Positions 9,701 through 18,516 of a stretch of 64,000 bases of DNA are shown here, in pieces. The notes beneath the pieces are model-generated. The model was given only the letters and a program-made list of their open reading frames with translations. It searched no databases and was not told the origin of the DNA. The translations under genes and the position numbers were made by a program. Numbering within the stretch: the first letter of the stretch is position 1; each line of letters starts with the position of its first letter. Where the stretch lies: positions 33,316 through 97,315 of the forward strand of contig JAQSWY010000019.1 in assembly GCA_029266425.1 (NCBI GenBank), read 5' to 3'. This DNA comes from Xanthobacteraceae bacterium. GTDB taxonomy: Bacteria; Pseudomonadota; Alphaproteobacteria; Rhizobiales; Xanthobacteraceae.

Positions 9701-10096
9701 GCGGCGGCCCACGCCCATTTAAGGCAGGCCGAAGAAGGATTGCGGGTCATTGCCCAAGCAAATGACCTAATCGCGCGAAACGGCGAATACATGTGGGCTG
9801 CAGAACTTCAGCGTCTTGAGGGGGAGTTGCTTCGGTTGCAAGGTGCCTCGCCGGCCGAGACCGGGGCATGTTTCGAGCGAGCTCTTTCAATCGCACGCGA
9901 CCAAAGCGCCAGGTCCTTCGAACTCCGAGCGGCAAGCAGTTTGGCCCGTTTGTGGCTGGCGCAGGGTCGCTGCCATGAAGTCCGGCATCTCCTGGCGGCC
10001 ATCTACCACTGGTTCAGCGAAGGCTTCCAAACGCCGGATCTGATGGAGGCGAAACTGCTTTTGGACGATTTGGAGAAGTCCAGCTCTTCATGTTGA
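6728..10096 (+). CDS. Zinc-ribbon / class III nucleotidyl cyclase / ATPase / TPR signalling protein
   Basis: A 1122-residue cytoplasmic signalling protein. Residues 1-50 hold four CxxC pairs (C3/C6, C17/C20, C28/C31, C42/C45), two zinc ribbons. Residues about 75-255 are a class III cyclase domain with both metal aspartates (FCDLVGSTTLSERLDPEDL; YMGDGVLAYFGYP) and the NxxxR-type segment (ETPNLAARLQ), so an active adenylyl cyclase is likely. From about 280 follows an AAA_16-like STAND ATPase with Walker A GEPGIGK (306-312) and Walker B-like VLMEFEDVHWADP, then TPR-like helices to the end. The GTG at 6728 is preferred because GAGGTGGG precedes it and CxxC starts at residue 3; ATG 6686 is the alternative. 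Trigger unknown. Neighbouring a recombinase, it may be acquired. Confidence 0.88.
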   Translation: MQCPQCQAAIQDGRIFCDVCGTPLPQRCPACGAESPTGKKFCGDCGTPLTGPGLHGVGRAAPAEHPSVPSPPDTISSGAERRQVTVMFCDLVGSTTLSERLDPEDLRGVIGAYHARVADVVGRHDGFVAHYMGDGVLAYFGYPQAHEDDAERAVSTGLELVDAIGQLLAPEPLQVRIGIATGVAVVGNLVGSGGAPERDIVGETPNLAARLQTLAEPNSAMICPTTRRLLGDLFEYKDFGTVALRGFAEPVGVAQVLRSSALESRFEAFHAAALTPLVGREEEIALLMESWAQAKDGQGQVVLLSGEPGIGKSRTITALLERLRGERQTRLRYFCSPHHQDSPLYPIIRQLERAAGFERDDAPAAKLDKLSVLLKPKGASEWDVALCAELLSVPLPEADAAVLELTPQQKKERIFAALRHQLEVLAGNAPVLMEFEDVHWADPTSHELLGNIVSGAARLPFLLVITFRPEFQAPWAGSPNVTLVSLKRLSPGKAAALVRRILDIKGASLANHVVDEIVDRTDGIPLFLEELTKAVIEADAADTASNRRRPLTATPAIPATLQASLMARLDRLGTAAKEAAQVGAALGREFSYELIRAVANTSDEALDEQLSRLVSAELVFERGTRPDTTYTFKHALVQEAAYATLLRADRQRLHARIAETVERRFPDRCKHEPDLLAHHFVEARQIERALDYILQAGARAVERSANVEAIRHLTRGLEALGTLPQSSERDRRELAFQIAIGTPLIAVHGYSAPQTGAAYSRARILCERLGEAKPLVATFSGEFVFHFVRGNYSLMQRLAEEARHVSERMPNPLVRLASHRLAGITAMYSGAFADARPEFEAILGLYDPSQHRGQPVHYVHDPMVSALTYLAPVLWILGFPDQARRSSIAAFECAAELNQANLTAHVHNFAGAGFDELLGNVAGVRAHAEAMIELAERHSLHYWRLNALILRGWAMVQEGAAEAGIALMRQSVADRAALGVSWYQARYLCMLAAAHAHLRQAEEGLRVIAQANDLIARNGEYMWAAELQRLEGELLRLQGASPAETGACFERALSIARDQSARSFELRAASSLARLWLAQGRCHEVRHLLAAIYHWFSEGFQTPDLMEAKLLLDDLEKSSSSC

Positions 10097-10411
10097 AAAA
10101 TGGTCCGTGCGCTGCTCATGAAGGCCGGCTCAGGCGCGTCAGTTCAGGTTTTCTGAGATCGGTCTGGGTCAAGGGCTTGCGGCGAAGGTCCGCTTTCGAG
10201 CTACCAGATCGGCTTAGGAAAGTCCGCAACGGGTCAGAACTGCGCGCTGGCCGCGATCGAACTGAGCCACGACAAGTCGACATGCTCGACAGCGGAGAAT
10301 GGTCGGCCAGGCCGATCGAGCTGACACGGCTCGTTCGCCCGGCGGATGCAGAAAGCTGTAGCGTGCGTAACGGCTATTTCGTGAGGCCCGTCAGCCATCC
10401 AGACTGGCGGG
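10097..10411. other. Intergenic stretch between cyclase and recombinase genes
   Basis: About 315 bases with several short open frames and no domain. No terminator-like stem was recognised directly after the cyclase gene. Confidence 0.4.
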
Positions 10412-10669
10412 ATGCCCAAATGCCGAATGCTCCGAGGTCGATATTCCCGCCTACGTGCGTCCCCTGGCACATTGCCGGCGGACCTATACGCCTACGCGCG
10501 AGAGGCGTCACCGCCTTCTGATAATCCGCGGCCCATCGAATCCGAGCGTGCTAGAATCCTCGTGACCGATGACTGGCCCGAGGCACTACCGATAATGGAA
10601 GCCGAGCTGCGGGTCATCGAAGCCCACTTCGCAGAGGTGCTCGACGAGCTGTTCGGCCCTCTTCCGTGA
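10412..10669 (+). CDS. Small conserved-looking protein preceding the recombinase
   Basis: An 85-codon frame ending 15 bases before the recombinase. The last 40 residues (ARILVTDDWPEALPIMEAEL, then VIEAHFAEVLDELFGPLP) are acidic, helical and protein-like. From memory, similar small proteins precede rhizobial serine recombinases. The first half is less convincing, and the true start may be an internal codon near 10540. It probably shares a transcript with the recombinase. Function unknown. Confidence 0.5.
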   Translation: MPKCRMLRGRYSRLRASPGTLPADLYAYAREASPPSDNPRPIESERARILVTDDWPEALPIMEAELRVIEAHFAEVLDELFGPLP

Positions 10670-10684
10670 GAGGAGACGCCGGAC

Positions 10685-11827
10685 GTGGCCAGACGAACAG
10701 CAGAGCGGAATATAGGAGCTGTGACCGGCGGCGCGGAACGCGCCGCGCTCTATCTCCGCGTCTCAACCGCGCGACAGGCTGATAGTGATCTGTCCATTCC
10801 CGACCAGCGCCGCCAGATCGAGAACTACTGCCAGGCGAAGGGCTGGGAGCGGGTCGCGGAGTTCGTCGAGCCAGGCAATACCGCCACGGATGACCGGCGC
10901 CCTGCCTTTCAGGCGATGATCGATGCCGCGCTGACCAAGCCCGCCCCCTTCCGCGTCATCGTGGTTCACAGCTTCTCGCGCTTCTTCCGCGATCAGTTCC
11001 AGTTCGAGTTCTATGTCCGCAAGCTCGCCAAGAATGGCGTCCGGCTGATCTCCATCACCCAGGACCTCGGCGATGATCCCATGAGCGTCATGATGCGCCA
11101 GATCATGACGCTGTTCGACGAGTACCAGTCCAAGGAGAATGCGAAGCACACCCTGCGGGCAATGAAGGAGAATGCCCGCCAGGGCTATTGGAACGGCTCA
11201 CGCCCACCGATCGGCTACTGCATCGTAATTGCCGGCCAGCCCGGCTCCAAGGTCAAGAAGAAGCTGGAAATCGATCCGATCCATTCCGACACGGTCCGGC
11301 TGATCTATCGCCTCGCCTTGACGGGTGATCCTCAGTGCAACGGCAGCCCTATGGGCATCAAATCCATCACCGCCTATCTCAATGGGCGCAACATCCGCAC
11401 TCGCGATGGCGGACGCTGGGGGATTGCTTCTGTCCATCAGATCCTGACCCGCACCACCTATATTGGTGAGCACCGGTTCAACACGCGGGACCACAAAACC
11501 CGAGCCCCTAAACCGGAAGCCGAGCACGCGATCGCGCAGGTTCCTGCGATCATCACGGAATCGGAGTTCCGTGCCGTGCAGGCGAACCTCAAGGCGCGAA
11601 GCCCTCAATCACGCGAGGTGAGTGGCCCAACACTCCTGACCGGCATCTGCTTCTGCGCCAACTGCGGTGGGCGCACGCTTGCTGCCGCATCGAGCGTAGG
11701 AGCGGCGGCGAACGGCGTTCGCAGTTTTGTACCGAAGTGGCGCGCCATTTCTGCCGCTTCCACCTCGCCAACACCAAGAGTTACCGCCAATCGTCGCCGG
11801 AACCACGCCGGCGCCAAGAGCGCGTAA
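10685..11827 (+). pseudogene. Large serine recombinase, C-terminus lost
   Basis: Residues 20-165 are the resolvase catalytic domain with the nucleophile in YLRVSTARQ (S27) and FSRFFRD with its conserved arginines. Residues about 190-300 are the Recombinase domain (ARQGYWNGSRPPIGY; WGIASVHQILTRTTYIGEHRFN). A zinc ribbon begins at CFCANCGG (322-328), but after that the frame becomes unlike any recombinase and stops at 380 residues. The family is usually 500 or more, with a second CxxC and a coiled coil. A frameshift or a recombination breakpoint near 11670-11700 is the simplest reading. Start GTG 10685. It should still bind DNA, but coordinated integration is doubtful. It marks a past integrated element. 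Confidence 0.8.
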
Positions 11828-12031
11828 CCAGGGGGAGAAGCGTCGTAACGGGTGATCGGCGGTGAAAAGTTCGAATCGCTTAAGATCGAACGATGTATTT
11901 TTGTCCGGGGCGGAGCTCACGCATCGGCGTTGGATGGCAGCTTTGCGCGCGAGGCCGCCGTTCAGTTCGCGGCGGCGGCATTCTGAGCACGTTTCGCGTC
12001 GACGTCGAGCCTGCGGCGCCGCCCGGAGGAC

Positions 12032-12382
12032 TTACTCCCGCGCCTCCTGCCAGTGAGGATAGGTAACATAGGCGGTGACCGCGCCTTGCTCGTGCGAGCG
12101 GATCGTGACCTTCTGGCCTTTGGGCATATGGACGATCTCACCCGGCCCTGCAGTGACGCTGCCTGACTTTCCAGACACCGACAGCCGCCCCTCGAGGACG
12201 ACCATCACATCATCGACGGCCATTGTCTCCTCGAGGGTCTGGTTCGGCCCATAGCGCCCGTACCCGATGGTGATCGGGGAGGCATGGCGCTGGTCGACCA
12301 GATTGCCCACAAACACGTCTCCGTCTTGTCCCGGGGAACGCTTCAGCGCTGCGTCGGTGATCGCGAACTTGCGAACCTTCAT
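12032..12382 (-). CDS. Cupin protein, EutQ-like
   Basis: A 116-residue single-domain cupin. The strand pattern YGRYGPNQTLEETMAVDDVM, then VVLEGRLSVSG and AGPGEIVHMPKGQKVTI resembles EutQ and other small cupins of the ethanolamine-utilisation type, but no eut microcompartment genes are near. The metal-binding histidines of cupin motif 1 are replaced (Thr/Glu/Asp rich), so it may bind a metabolite without metal. It follows the pirin gene on the same strand 137 bases downstream and may be co-transcribed. Confidence 0.75.
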   Translation of the reverse strand: MKVRKFAITDAALKRSPGQDGDVFVGNLVDQRHASPITIGYGRYGPNQTLEETMAVDDVMVVLEGRLSVSGKSGSVTAGPGEIVHMPKGQKVTIRSHEQGAVTAYVTYPHWQEARE

Positions 12383-12519
12383 GGGAATTGCTCCTTCCAG
12401 CTGGTGTGGTTGAGTGGCTAGCTTGAACTCCTGCGTGTCAACGCGAAGTCCTCCGCGCCGCCTTGTTCATGTCCTCCTCGACTGCCGAACCACGTCTGGC
12501 GATCACGTATCTGCGCCGG

Positions 12520-13455
12520 TCAGTCCGGAAGAGGAATGTGCTCATCCCGGTCATCGACCGGGAGATCGAAGCCCCCCTTGCCCCAGTTCTGCGCGCGCCA
12601 TTCGGCTTTGGCCGCTTCGATGCGCTCCTGCGAAGACGCGACGAAATTCCACCAGATGTAGCGGGGGCCCGGAAGGGTCGCGCCGCCCAGAATCATCAGG
12701 CGCGCGCCTCTGTCGCCGGCCGCGACCGTGATCCTGTCGCCGGGGCGGAAGACCATCATCCGACCTGCCTCGAAATCCTGGCCGGCTATCGAGATCGAGC
12801 CCTCGACGATGTAGATGCCCCTATCCTCGTGATCGTGCGGCATCGGCAACCGGCTTCCCGCATCTAGCTTCACGTCGGCGTAGAACGTCTGCGAGTACAT
12901 TGTCGCGGGGGCCTTCTCACCATAGGCGTCCCCGAGGATCAGCCGGACCGAGACGCCGCGATCCTCGATCACCGGGAGCGCCTCTTGGCCATGATGCTCG
13001 AATATCGGTGCCATGTCCTCCTGGCGGTCGGGCAGCGCGACCCAAGTCTGTATTCCGAACAGGCTGTTCGGACCGCTTCGGGCGGCCGAGGAGGTGCGCT
13101 CCGAATGGGTCACGCCGCGCCCGGCGACCATCCAGTTCAATTCGCCGGGACGGATGATCTGGTCTGCCCCGGTGCTGTCCCGGTGATGGAAGTCGCCGCG
13201 AAAGAGGTACGTAACGGTGCCGAGACCGATATGCGGGTGCGGTCGGACATCGACGCCTTGCCCGGTCAGCAGCTCGGCCGGGCCGGCCTGATCGAAGAAG
13301 ATGAATGGCCCGACCATCTGCCGCTTGGGTGCAGGCAGGGCGCGCCGAACCTCGAAGCCGCCCAGGTCTCGAGCGCGCGGGACGATGAGCGTTTCGATCG
13401 CGTCGAGGCCAACCTCATCGGGACAGCCCGGTTCGATTGCCGGGTTCCAACTCAT
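12520..13455 (-). CDS. Pirin-family bicupin protein
   Basis: A 311-residue pirin. The N-terminal cupin shows the metal-binding pattern HPHIGLGTVTYLFRG, then HRDSTG and ELNWMVAGRGVTHSER, all hallmarks of pirin. The C-terminal cupin (HDHEDRGIYIVEGSI, FRPGDRITVAAG) follows and ends in WWNFVASSQERIEAAKAEW, also typical. Relatives have quercetin 2,3-dioxygenase activity or regulatory roles. ATG 13455 is chosen since AGAGGATGAGG lies upstream and the family begins near here; the frame extends 28 codons further without similarity. Regulator at 13746-14639 is nearby on the same strand. Confidence 0.88.
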   Translation of the reverse strand: MSWNPAIEPGCPDEVGLDAIETLIVPRARDLGGFEVRRALPAPKRQMVGPFIFFDQAGPAELLTGQGVDVRPHPHIGLGTVTYLFRGDFHHRDSTGADQIIRPGELNWMVAGRGVTHSERTSSAARSGPNSLFGIQTWVALPDRQEDMAPIFEHHGQEALPVIEDRGVSVRLILGDAYGEKAPATMYSQTFYADVKLDAGSRLPMPHDHEDRGIYIVEGSISIAGQDFEAGRMMVFRPGDRITVAAGDRGARLMILGGATLPGPRYIWWNFVASSQERIEAAKAEWRAQNWGKGGFDLPVDDRDEHIPLPD

Positions 13456-13745
13456 GCGCCTCATCCTCTCTTGGGTTTCCGGGAGGCCTCGCGGTTTCCC
13501 GGAGGCCTCGCCCTTGCCGATGCGAATGCCCGATTTCAATTAATCCGGACCGCGCGAGCGGGAAGAGCGCTTTCGGTCCGACGAATGCCTAAACTGGCGA
13601 GCGACCGGCCTGTCCAACTAGCCCTGTGATACGTCAAGCTGTGTCGCGGTAAGTGGAACGTGCGGGCAATGTCGTCGAGCTCAGCGGCTCGCAGTCGAGC
13701 GGCCGTCGAACGCGATTCCTTAATAAGGTTTCGCCCCTTCGTGTT

Positions 13746-14639
13746 TTAACGGTCGAGACCCCAAACGTGCGGATTTCGTGCGAAGTACTCGCTCAGCATT
13801 TCGATAAGGACCCGGACTTTCCGTGTGGGATGCTGACCCGGCGGTCGAACGACATACGCGCCTGCCGAAGGTGGGGGATGGCGTGTCATCACCGGAACGA
13901 GCGCGCCGGAGGCCACATATGCGTGTGTGATGCAATCCGGGAGCCAGGCGATGCCGAGTCCTGCCGCCGCGGCAGCGGCAAGCGCCGTAGCGTTGTCGGC
14001 CTTGAACCTGCCCTGCGGCTGAACCGTGACGATCCTGTCGCCATCCATGAACTGCCAGGCTTCCGTTCCCTGCATGAGGGCCTGATGGTCGACGAGTTGC
14101 TCCACCGTCTCAGGTGAACCGTGCGCTTTGATGTAGTCCGGGCTTGCGACAAGCTTTCCATAGATCGGCCCGACGCGCTTCGCGATCAGGTTGGAGTCCT
14201 GAAGGTAACCAACCCGGATCGCGCAATCGAATCCTTCGGCGATCAGATCGACGAAGCGATCGCTGTAGGAGGCATGGATGTGGAGCTGCGGGTGATGTTG
14301 CGCCATTTCCGCAAGCACGGGTGCGAAGTGGGTCGGTCCGAAAGAAAGCGGCATGGCAACCCTGAGGCGGCCGCGCAGCTCACCGGTGGGGAGGATCGCT
14401 TCCCTGGCCGTATCGATCTCGGCGCTGGCTCGAGCCGCGTGGTCTCTGAACGTGTTCCCCGCTTCGGTAAGCGCGGCTCCACGGGTCGTCCGTGCAAGAA
14501 GCTGAACGCCGAGTTCTGCTTCGATCCGGAAAAGCCGCCGACTGACGATTGACTTGGAGATGCCGAGCCGGCGCGCGGCGGCCGATACGCCCCCGGCATC
14601 GGCCACGGCGACGAAGGTCTGTAGATCTTCGATGTCCAA
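13746..14639 (-). CDS. LysR-family transcriptional regulator
   Basis: A 297-residue LysR protein. The winged helix is residues 1-60 (MDIEDLQTFVAVADAGGVSA, SKSIVSRRLFRIE) and the effector domain about 90-290. It is divergent from the YcaC-like hydrolase gene (152-bp spacer), its most likely target, and upstream of the pirin and cupin genes. Effector unknown. Confidence 0.9.
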   Translation of the reverse strand: MDIEDLQTFVAVADAGGVSAAARRLGISKSIVSRRLFRIEAELGVQLLARTTRGAALTEAGNTFRDHAARASAEIDTAREAILPTGELRGRLRVAMPLSFGPTHFAPVLAEMAQHHPQLHIHASYSDRFVDLIAEGFDCAIRVGYLQDSNLIAKRVGPIYGKLVASPDYIKAHGSPETVEQLVDHQALMQGTEAWQFMDGDRIVTVQPQGRFKADNATALAAAAAAGLGIAWLPDCITHAYVASGALVPVMTRHPPPSAGAYVVRPPGQHPTRKVRVLIEMLSEYFARNPHVWGLDR

Positions 14640-14790
14640 TTCAGCGTTCCTCGTTTCGCGACACAGCGTACCTCACTATGGCACTACCTCATCACCCAAA
14701 GGAACGGCAGATTGCGTCCGGCAGCGTCGCCCGCTGGCGCGTGTCTCCGCAAAACCAGTGCCGCACAATGCGGCAGCAAAGGACGCAATA

Positions 14791-15444
14791 ATGACCTTTC
14801 GCAATGGCCTTGCCTCGCTTCTTCGTCCCGAAGATTCGGTCCTCGTTCTGATCGATCATCAGGCTTTTCAGCTTACGAACGTGAACAGCCATGATCCGCA
14901 GGCCGTGGTCAATAATGTAACCGCGCTCGCGAAGCTTGCGAAAGCTTTCAACGTTCCGACTATCCTCACGAGCGTGCTTGCGGCGCGTGGTGGCCTGCTT
15001 TTCAAGCAGATCACGGACGTCTTCCCGGGCCTAGAGGTGATCGACCGTACCTGGGTGAACACCTGGGAGGACAAGAAGGTGGTCGAACTCGTCAAGGCAA
15101 CCGGCCGCAAGCAGTTGATCATCGCGGGCCTGTGGACCGAAGTCTGCGTCGCCATGCCCGTCATCCAGGCCGCCGGCGAAGGCTGGGACGTGACCGTGAT
15201 CACCGACGCGTCAGGCGGCGTTTCGACCGAGTCGCACGAGGTTGCCATCCAGCGGATGATCGCGGCCGGCGCGAACCCGATGACCTGGATGGCGCTGGCC
15301 GGCGAGTGGCAGCGCGACTGGGCACGCACCGAGCATGCCGAAGAACTGACACAGATCCTGATAGATCACCTCGGCGGCAGCGGCATCGCATATTTGTGGG
15401 AGCAGCAGTTGCTCAACACGCCGGTGCCGGGCAACGCAGGCTGA
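14791..15444 (+). CDS. Isochorismatase-fold hydrolase, YcaC-like
   Basis: A 217-residue cysteine hydrolase. The Asp (LIDHQAF, D22) and nucleophilic Cys (WTEVCVAMPVI, C119) of the triad are present. The segments RTWVNTWED, GRKQLIIAGLWTEVCVA and the ending similar to YcaC point to that branch, whose substrate is unknown. A lysine equivalent is not obvious at its usual place. The ATG at 14791 follows AAAGGA with a suitable gap; the longer open frame upstream lacks similarity. It is divergent from a LysR gene that probably regulates it. Confidence 0.88.
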   Translation: MTFRNGLASLLRPEDSVLVLIDHQAFQLTNVNSHDPQAVVNNVTALAKLAKAFNVPTILTSVLAARGGLLFKQITDVFPGLEVIDRTWVNTWEDKKVVELVKATGRKQLIIAGLWTEVCVAMPVIQAAGEGWDVTVITDASGGVSTESHEVAIQRMIAAGANPMTWMALAGEWQRDWARTEHAEELTQILIDHLGGSGIAYLWEQQLLNTPVPGNAG

Positions 15445-15808
15445 TGCAAGCGGGGTGGCGAGTACTTCGAGATCGCTCCGCATGTAGAGCCTCGCCACCC
15501 TCGCCTCACAGCCCGTCCCTCGGGGTGAACCAACGCTCCGCCGCCGCAACCAGAATCGAAGGGACACTGGCGCCCAGAGGCAGTCCATCGCGGTCGCGCT
15601 CCACTTTGCTGGTCGTGGAGCGGAACCATCTCGCATTGTCCCCGCCATCTGCCGGTCGGCGAGGATGCGACGGGTAGATTGCTCCATTACATCGGCAAGC
15701 TTGTTCGACGCGCGCCGTCAAACAGGAACAGCCGCAGCTTGGGATGCTGAACCAGCGCGGACATTTCGTCCTTGAGGCCTGCCGGCAGGGGCCGCCCTCA
15801 GCCGGCGC
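15445..15808. other. Intergenic stretch between hydrolase and LysR genes
   Basis: No gene I can name. On the minus strand a short protein-like stretch ends at 15687 (SALVQHPKLRLFLFDGARR) and is bounded by stops, which could be the relic of a gene end. Otherwise nothing is seen. Confidence 0.4.
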
Positions 15809-16723
15809 TCAGAGCAGAAGCGGCCGGTCGCGCGCCATGGCGCCGGCAATGAAATCGATGACCGCGCGATGAGCCGCAAGCTCCTTCGTGTCGGCATGCA
15901 CGACCAGCCAATAGGACCGGGTGAGACGGACCTCAGTCGGCAGCACCGGACGTAGGCTCAGGCTGTCGGCAGCCATGAAGTGCGGCAGCACGCAGAGACC
16001 CAGCCCTGCCTCGGCCATCGCGCGCTGCGCCAGGAGGCTGGTGGACTGCACCGTCGCCCGCAAGGCGGGCGCTATCTCGCCGAGATAGTTCAGGTCGGGC
16101 ATGATGATGAGATCGTCTACATAGCCGATGAGCGGATGCTCGCCGAGCTGCGCCACCGAGACGATCGGCGCATGGGCGCGCAGATAGGTTTCGGAGGCGA
16201 ACAGCCCCAGCGAATAGTCGGTGAGCTTGCGGGTGACCGCGCGGCCCTTGAGGATCTGGCCGACCGTGATGGCGATGTCGAACTCGCGCTTCGACACCGA
16301 CATCAGATGCGGCATCGGCACGAGCTGGAGATTGAGGCCCGGATTCTTCTCCCGCAGCGGCGCGAGCCGTGGCGCCAGATAGGCGCACAGGAAGCCTTCC
16401 GGCCCGGCGATGCGCACTGTGGCGTTGAGCGCCACCTCCGCGTCCGAGAAATAGTCGAGGATCGCGAAGGCATTGCCTTCCATCGTCTCGGCACGGCCGA
16501 GCAGAGTCTGGCCGTCCTGCGTCAGCACATGGCCTTGCGGACCGCGCTCCAGCAGCGGTCGGCCGAGCATGGCCTCCAGCCGCCGGATGCGGCGGCTGAC
16601 GGTCGCCTGGTCGATGTCGAGCCGCCTGCCCGCCTCGGCGGCACTGCCGGCGCGCGCCGCCACCAGGAAGAACTGCAGGTCGTTCCAGGAGAGATCGAAG
16701 CCTGGGTATCGTGATTTCTGCAT
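15809..16723 (-). CDS. LysR-family transcriptional regulator
   Basis: A 304-residue LysR protein. Helix-turn-helix SAAEAGRRLDIDQATVSRRI is followed by an effector domain, and the sequence MSVSKREFDIAITVG is typical. ATG 16723 has AGGT at a fair distance; ATG 16747 in the same frame is the alternative, adding eight residues. It is divergent from the GMC oxidoreductase gene with a 138-bp spacer and most likely controls it. Confidence 0.9.
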   Translation of the reverse strand: MQKSRYPGFDLSWNDLQFFLVAARAGSAAEAGRRLDIDQATVSRRIRRLEAMLGRPLLERGPQGHVLTQDGQTLLGRAETMEGNAFAILDYFSDAEVALNATVRIAGPEGFLCAYLAPRLAPLREKNPGLNLQLVPMPHLMSVSKREFDIAITVGQILKGRAVTRKLTDYSLGLFASETYLRAHAPIVSVAQLGEHPLIGYVDDLIIMPDLNYLGEIAPALRATVQSTSLLAQRAMAEAGLGLCVLPHFMAADSLSLRPVLPTEVRLTRSYWLVVHADTKELAAHRAVIDFIAGAMARDRPLLL

Positions 16724-16751
16724 AGCCAGACCTGCAAAGCCGCGCATTCCA

Positions 16752-16767
16752 TCTGCAAATATTCAGA
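16752..16767. promoter_or_regulatory. Weak dyad TCTG-N8-CAGA in LysR/GMC spacer
   Basis: TCTGCAAATATTCAGA is AT-rich, partly symmetric and close to the LysR start. It could be part of a LysR operator but does not fit the T-N11-A rule exactly. Confidence 0.3.
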
Positions 16768-16861
16768 CCTACTAAGACCGTCGGCGTGCCGCCGGCAAGT
16801 CCCGCGTCGCCGCGCCTGAAGAAGCGCAAACCGAGACGGCCGCAGGGTCGCAGGGGGAGAT

Positions 16862-18469
16862 GTGTCCGAGACGGAGAGCTTCGATTATGTCGTCGTCGGT
16901 GCTGGCACCGCCGGGTGCCTGATGGCCAACCGGCTTTCGGCCGAGCCGCAGCGCAGCGTCTGCCTGCTGGAGGCGGGCGGGCGCGACAACTGGATCTGGT
17001 TCCACATCCCCGTCGGCTATCTCTACGCCATCGGCAATCCGCGCGCCGACTGGATGCTCACCACACAGGCCGAGCCCGGCCTGAAGGGCCGCACGCTGAA
17101 CTATCCGCGCGGCAAGGTGATCGGCGGCTGTTCGGCGATCAACGCCATGATCTATATGCGCGGCCAACGTCAGGACTACGACCGCTGGCGCGACCTCGGG
17201 CTTGCCGGCTGGGGCTGGGACGATGTCCACGCCTTCTTCCGCCGCCACCTCGACCATTTCCTCGGTCCGGGCGATCACCATGGCGCAGGCGGCGAATGGC
17301 GGGTGGAGGAGCCGCGGGTACGCTGGATGCTGCTCGACGCCTTCCTGGAGGCCGCCGTGCAGGCCGGCATTCCGCATACCGGCGATTTCAACACCGGCAC
17401 GAACGAGGGCGTCGCCTATTTCCACGTGAACCAGAAGCAGGGCCGCCGCTGGTCTTCCGCCCGCGGCTTCCTGAAGCCGGCGCTCGCGCGCGGCAATCTC
17501 AAGCTGGAGACGAACGCCCACGCCGCGCGGCTGATCTTCGAAGGCAACAGGGCCGTTGGCGTCGAATATTGGCAGGGCGACGATCGCAAGCGCGTCATGG
17601 CCCGCAGGGAGGTGGTGCTGTGCGCGGGCGCCGTCGGCACGCCGCATCTCCTCCAGCTCTCCGGCATCGGCGATGCGGAACGCCTGCGCGGCTTCGGGAT
17701 CGAGGTCCTCCACCACGCGCCCGGCGTTGGCGAGAACCTCCAGGACCATCTCCAGCTGCGGCCCATCTATCGCGTCGAAGGCATCCGCACGCTTAACGAG
17801 GACTACGGCTCGATGCTGCGCAAGGCGCAGATGGCGCTGCAATACGCTCTGTTCCGGCGCGGCCCGCTGACCATGGCGCCATCGCAGCTCGGTGCCTTCA
17901 CCCGCTCTTCGCCGGAGCAGGCGACGCCCAACCTGCAGTTCCACGTCCAGCCGCTGTCGCTCGACAAGTTCGGCGACATGCCGCACGCCTTCCCTGCCTT
18001 CACGGCCAGCGTGTGCAATCTGCGGCCGACCAGCCGCGGCAGCATCCGCCTCACCGCCAACGATGCCCGCAGCAAGCCGGAAATCCGGCTGAACGCGCTG
18101 ACCACGCATGAGGACGAGCAGGTGGCGGTCGACGCGCTGCGGGTGGTGCGGCGGATCGTGTCGATGCCGGCGCTACGCAAATACCGCCCCCAGGAGTATC
18201 GGCCCGGCCCCGGGATCCAGTCGGACGCCGAGCTGCTCGAAGCCGCGCGGCAGATCGGCACGACCATCTTCCATCCGGTCGGCACCGCCCGAATGGGCGT
18301 CGCCGAAGATCCGGCGGCGGTGCTGGACGAAAAACTGCGCGTGCGCGGCGTTTCGAGCCTGCGCGTCGCGGACGCCTCCGTGATGCCGTTCATCACCAGC
18401 GGCAACACCAACTCGCCGACGCTGATGATCGCCGAGAAGGCCGCCGCGATGATAAAAGAGAATGGCTAG
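16862..18469 (+). CDS. GMC-family FAD oxidoreductase, choline dehydrogenase-like
   Basis: A 535-residue GMC oxidoreductase. The FAD-binding motif DYVVVGAGTAGCLMANRLS is at 8-26, the GMC signature YPRGKVIGGCSAINAMIYMR at about 81-100, and the C-terminal catalytic His region is in TIFHPVGTARMG and SGNTNSPTLMIAEKAA. It oxidises an alcohol to an aldehyde with FAD. Choline is one option, especially next to compatible-solute genes, but the family has many substrates. GTG 16862 follows GGGGGAG. It faces the end of doeB, so it is not in that operon. Divergent LysR upstream. Confidence 0.88.
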   Translation: MSETESFDYVVVGAGTAGCLMANRLSAEPQRSVCLLEAGGRDNWIWFHIPVGYLYAIGNPRADWMLTTQAEPGLKGRTLNYPRGKVIGGCSAINAMIYMRGQRQDYDRWRDLGLAGWGWDDVHAFFRRHLDHFLGPGDHHGAGGEWRVEEPRVRWMLLDAFLEAAVQAGIPHTGDFNTGTNEGVAYFHVNQKQGRRWSSARGFLKPALARGNLKLETNAHAARLIFEGNRAVGVEYWQGDDRKRVMARREVVLCAGAVGTPHLLQLSGIGDAERLRGFGIEVLHHAPGVGENLQDHLQLRPIYRVEGIRTLNEDYGSMLRKAQMALQYALFRRGPLTMAPSQLGAFTRSSPEQATPNLQFHVQPLSLDKFGDMPHAFPAFTASVCNLRPTSRGSIRLTANDARSKPEIRLNALTTHEDEQVAVDALRVVRRIVSMPALRKYRPQEYRPGPGIQSDAELLEAARQIGTTIFHPVGTARMGVAEDPAAVLDEKLRVRGVSSLRVADASVMPFITSGNTNSPTLMIAEKAAAMIKENG

Positions 18470-18516
18470 TCGCTCGGCCTCGCCAATCTGCAGAGGGCTT
18501 CTCCCGGCGCCTCGCC

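Noticed and set aside
15687..15788. Short minus-strand stretch with LVQHPKLRLFLF
   Set aside because: Protein-like but only about 30 codons between two stops and no family found; noted as a possible relic only.
16772..18109. Long minus-strand frame opposite the GMC gene
   Set aside because: Typical high-GC antisense frame (rich in Arg, Ala, Gly and His) with no domain; the sense frame is a clear GMC oxidoreductase.
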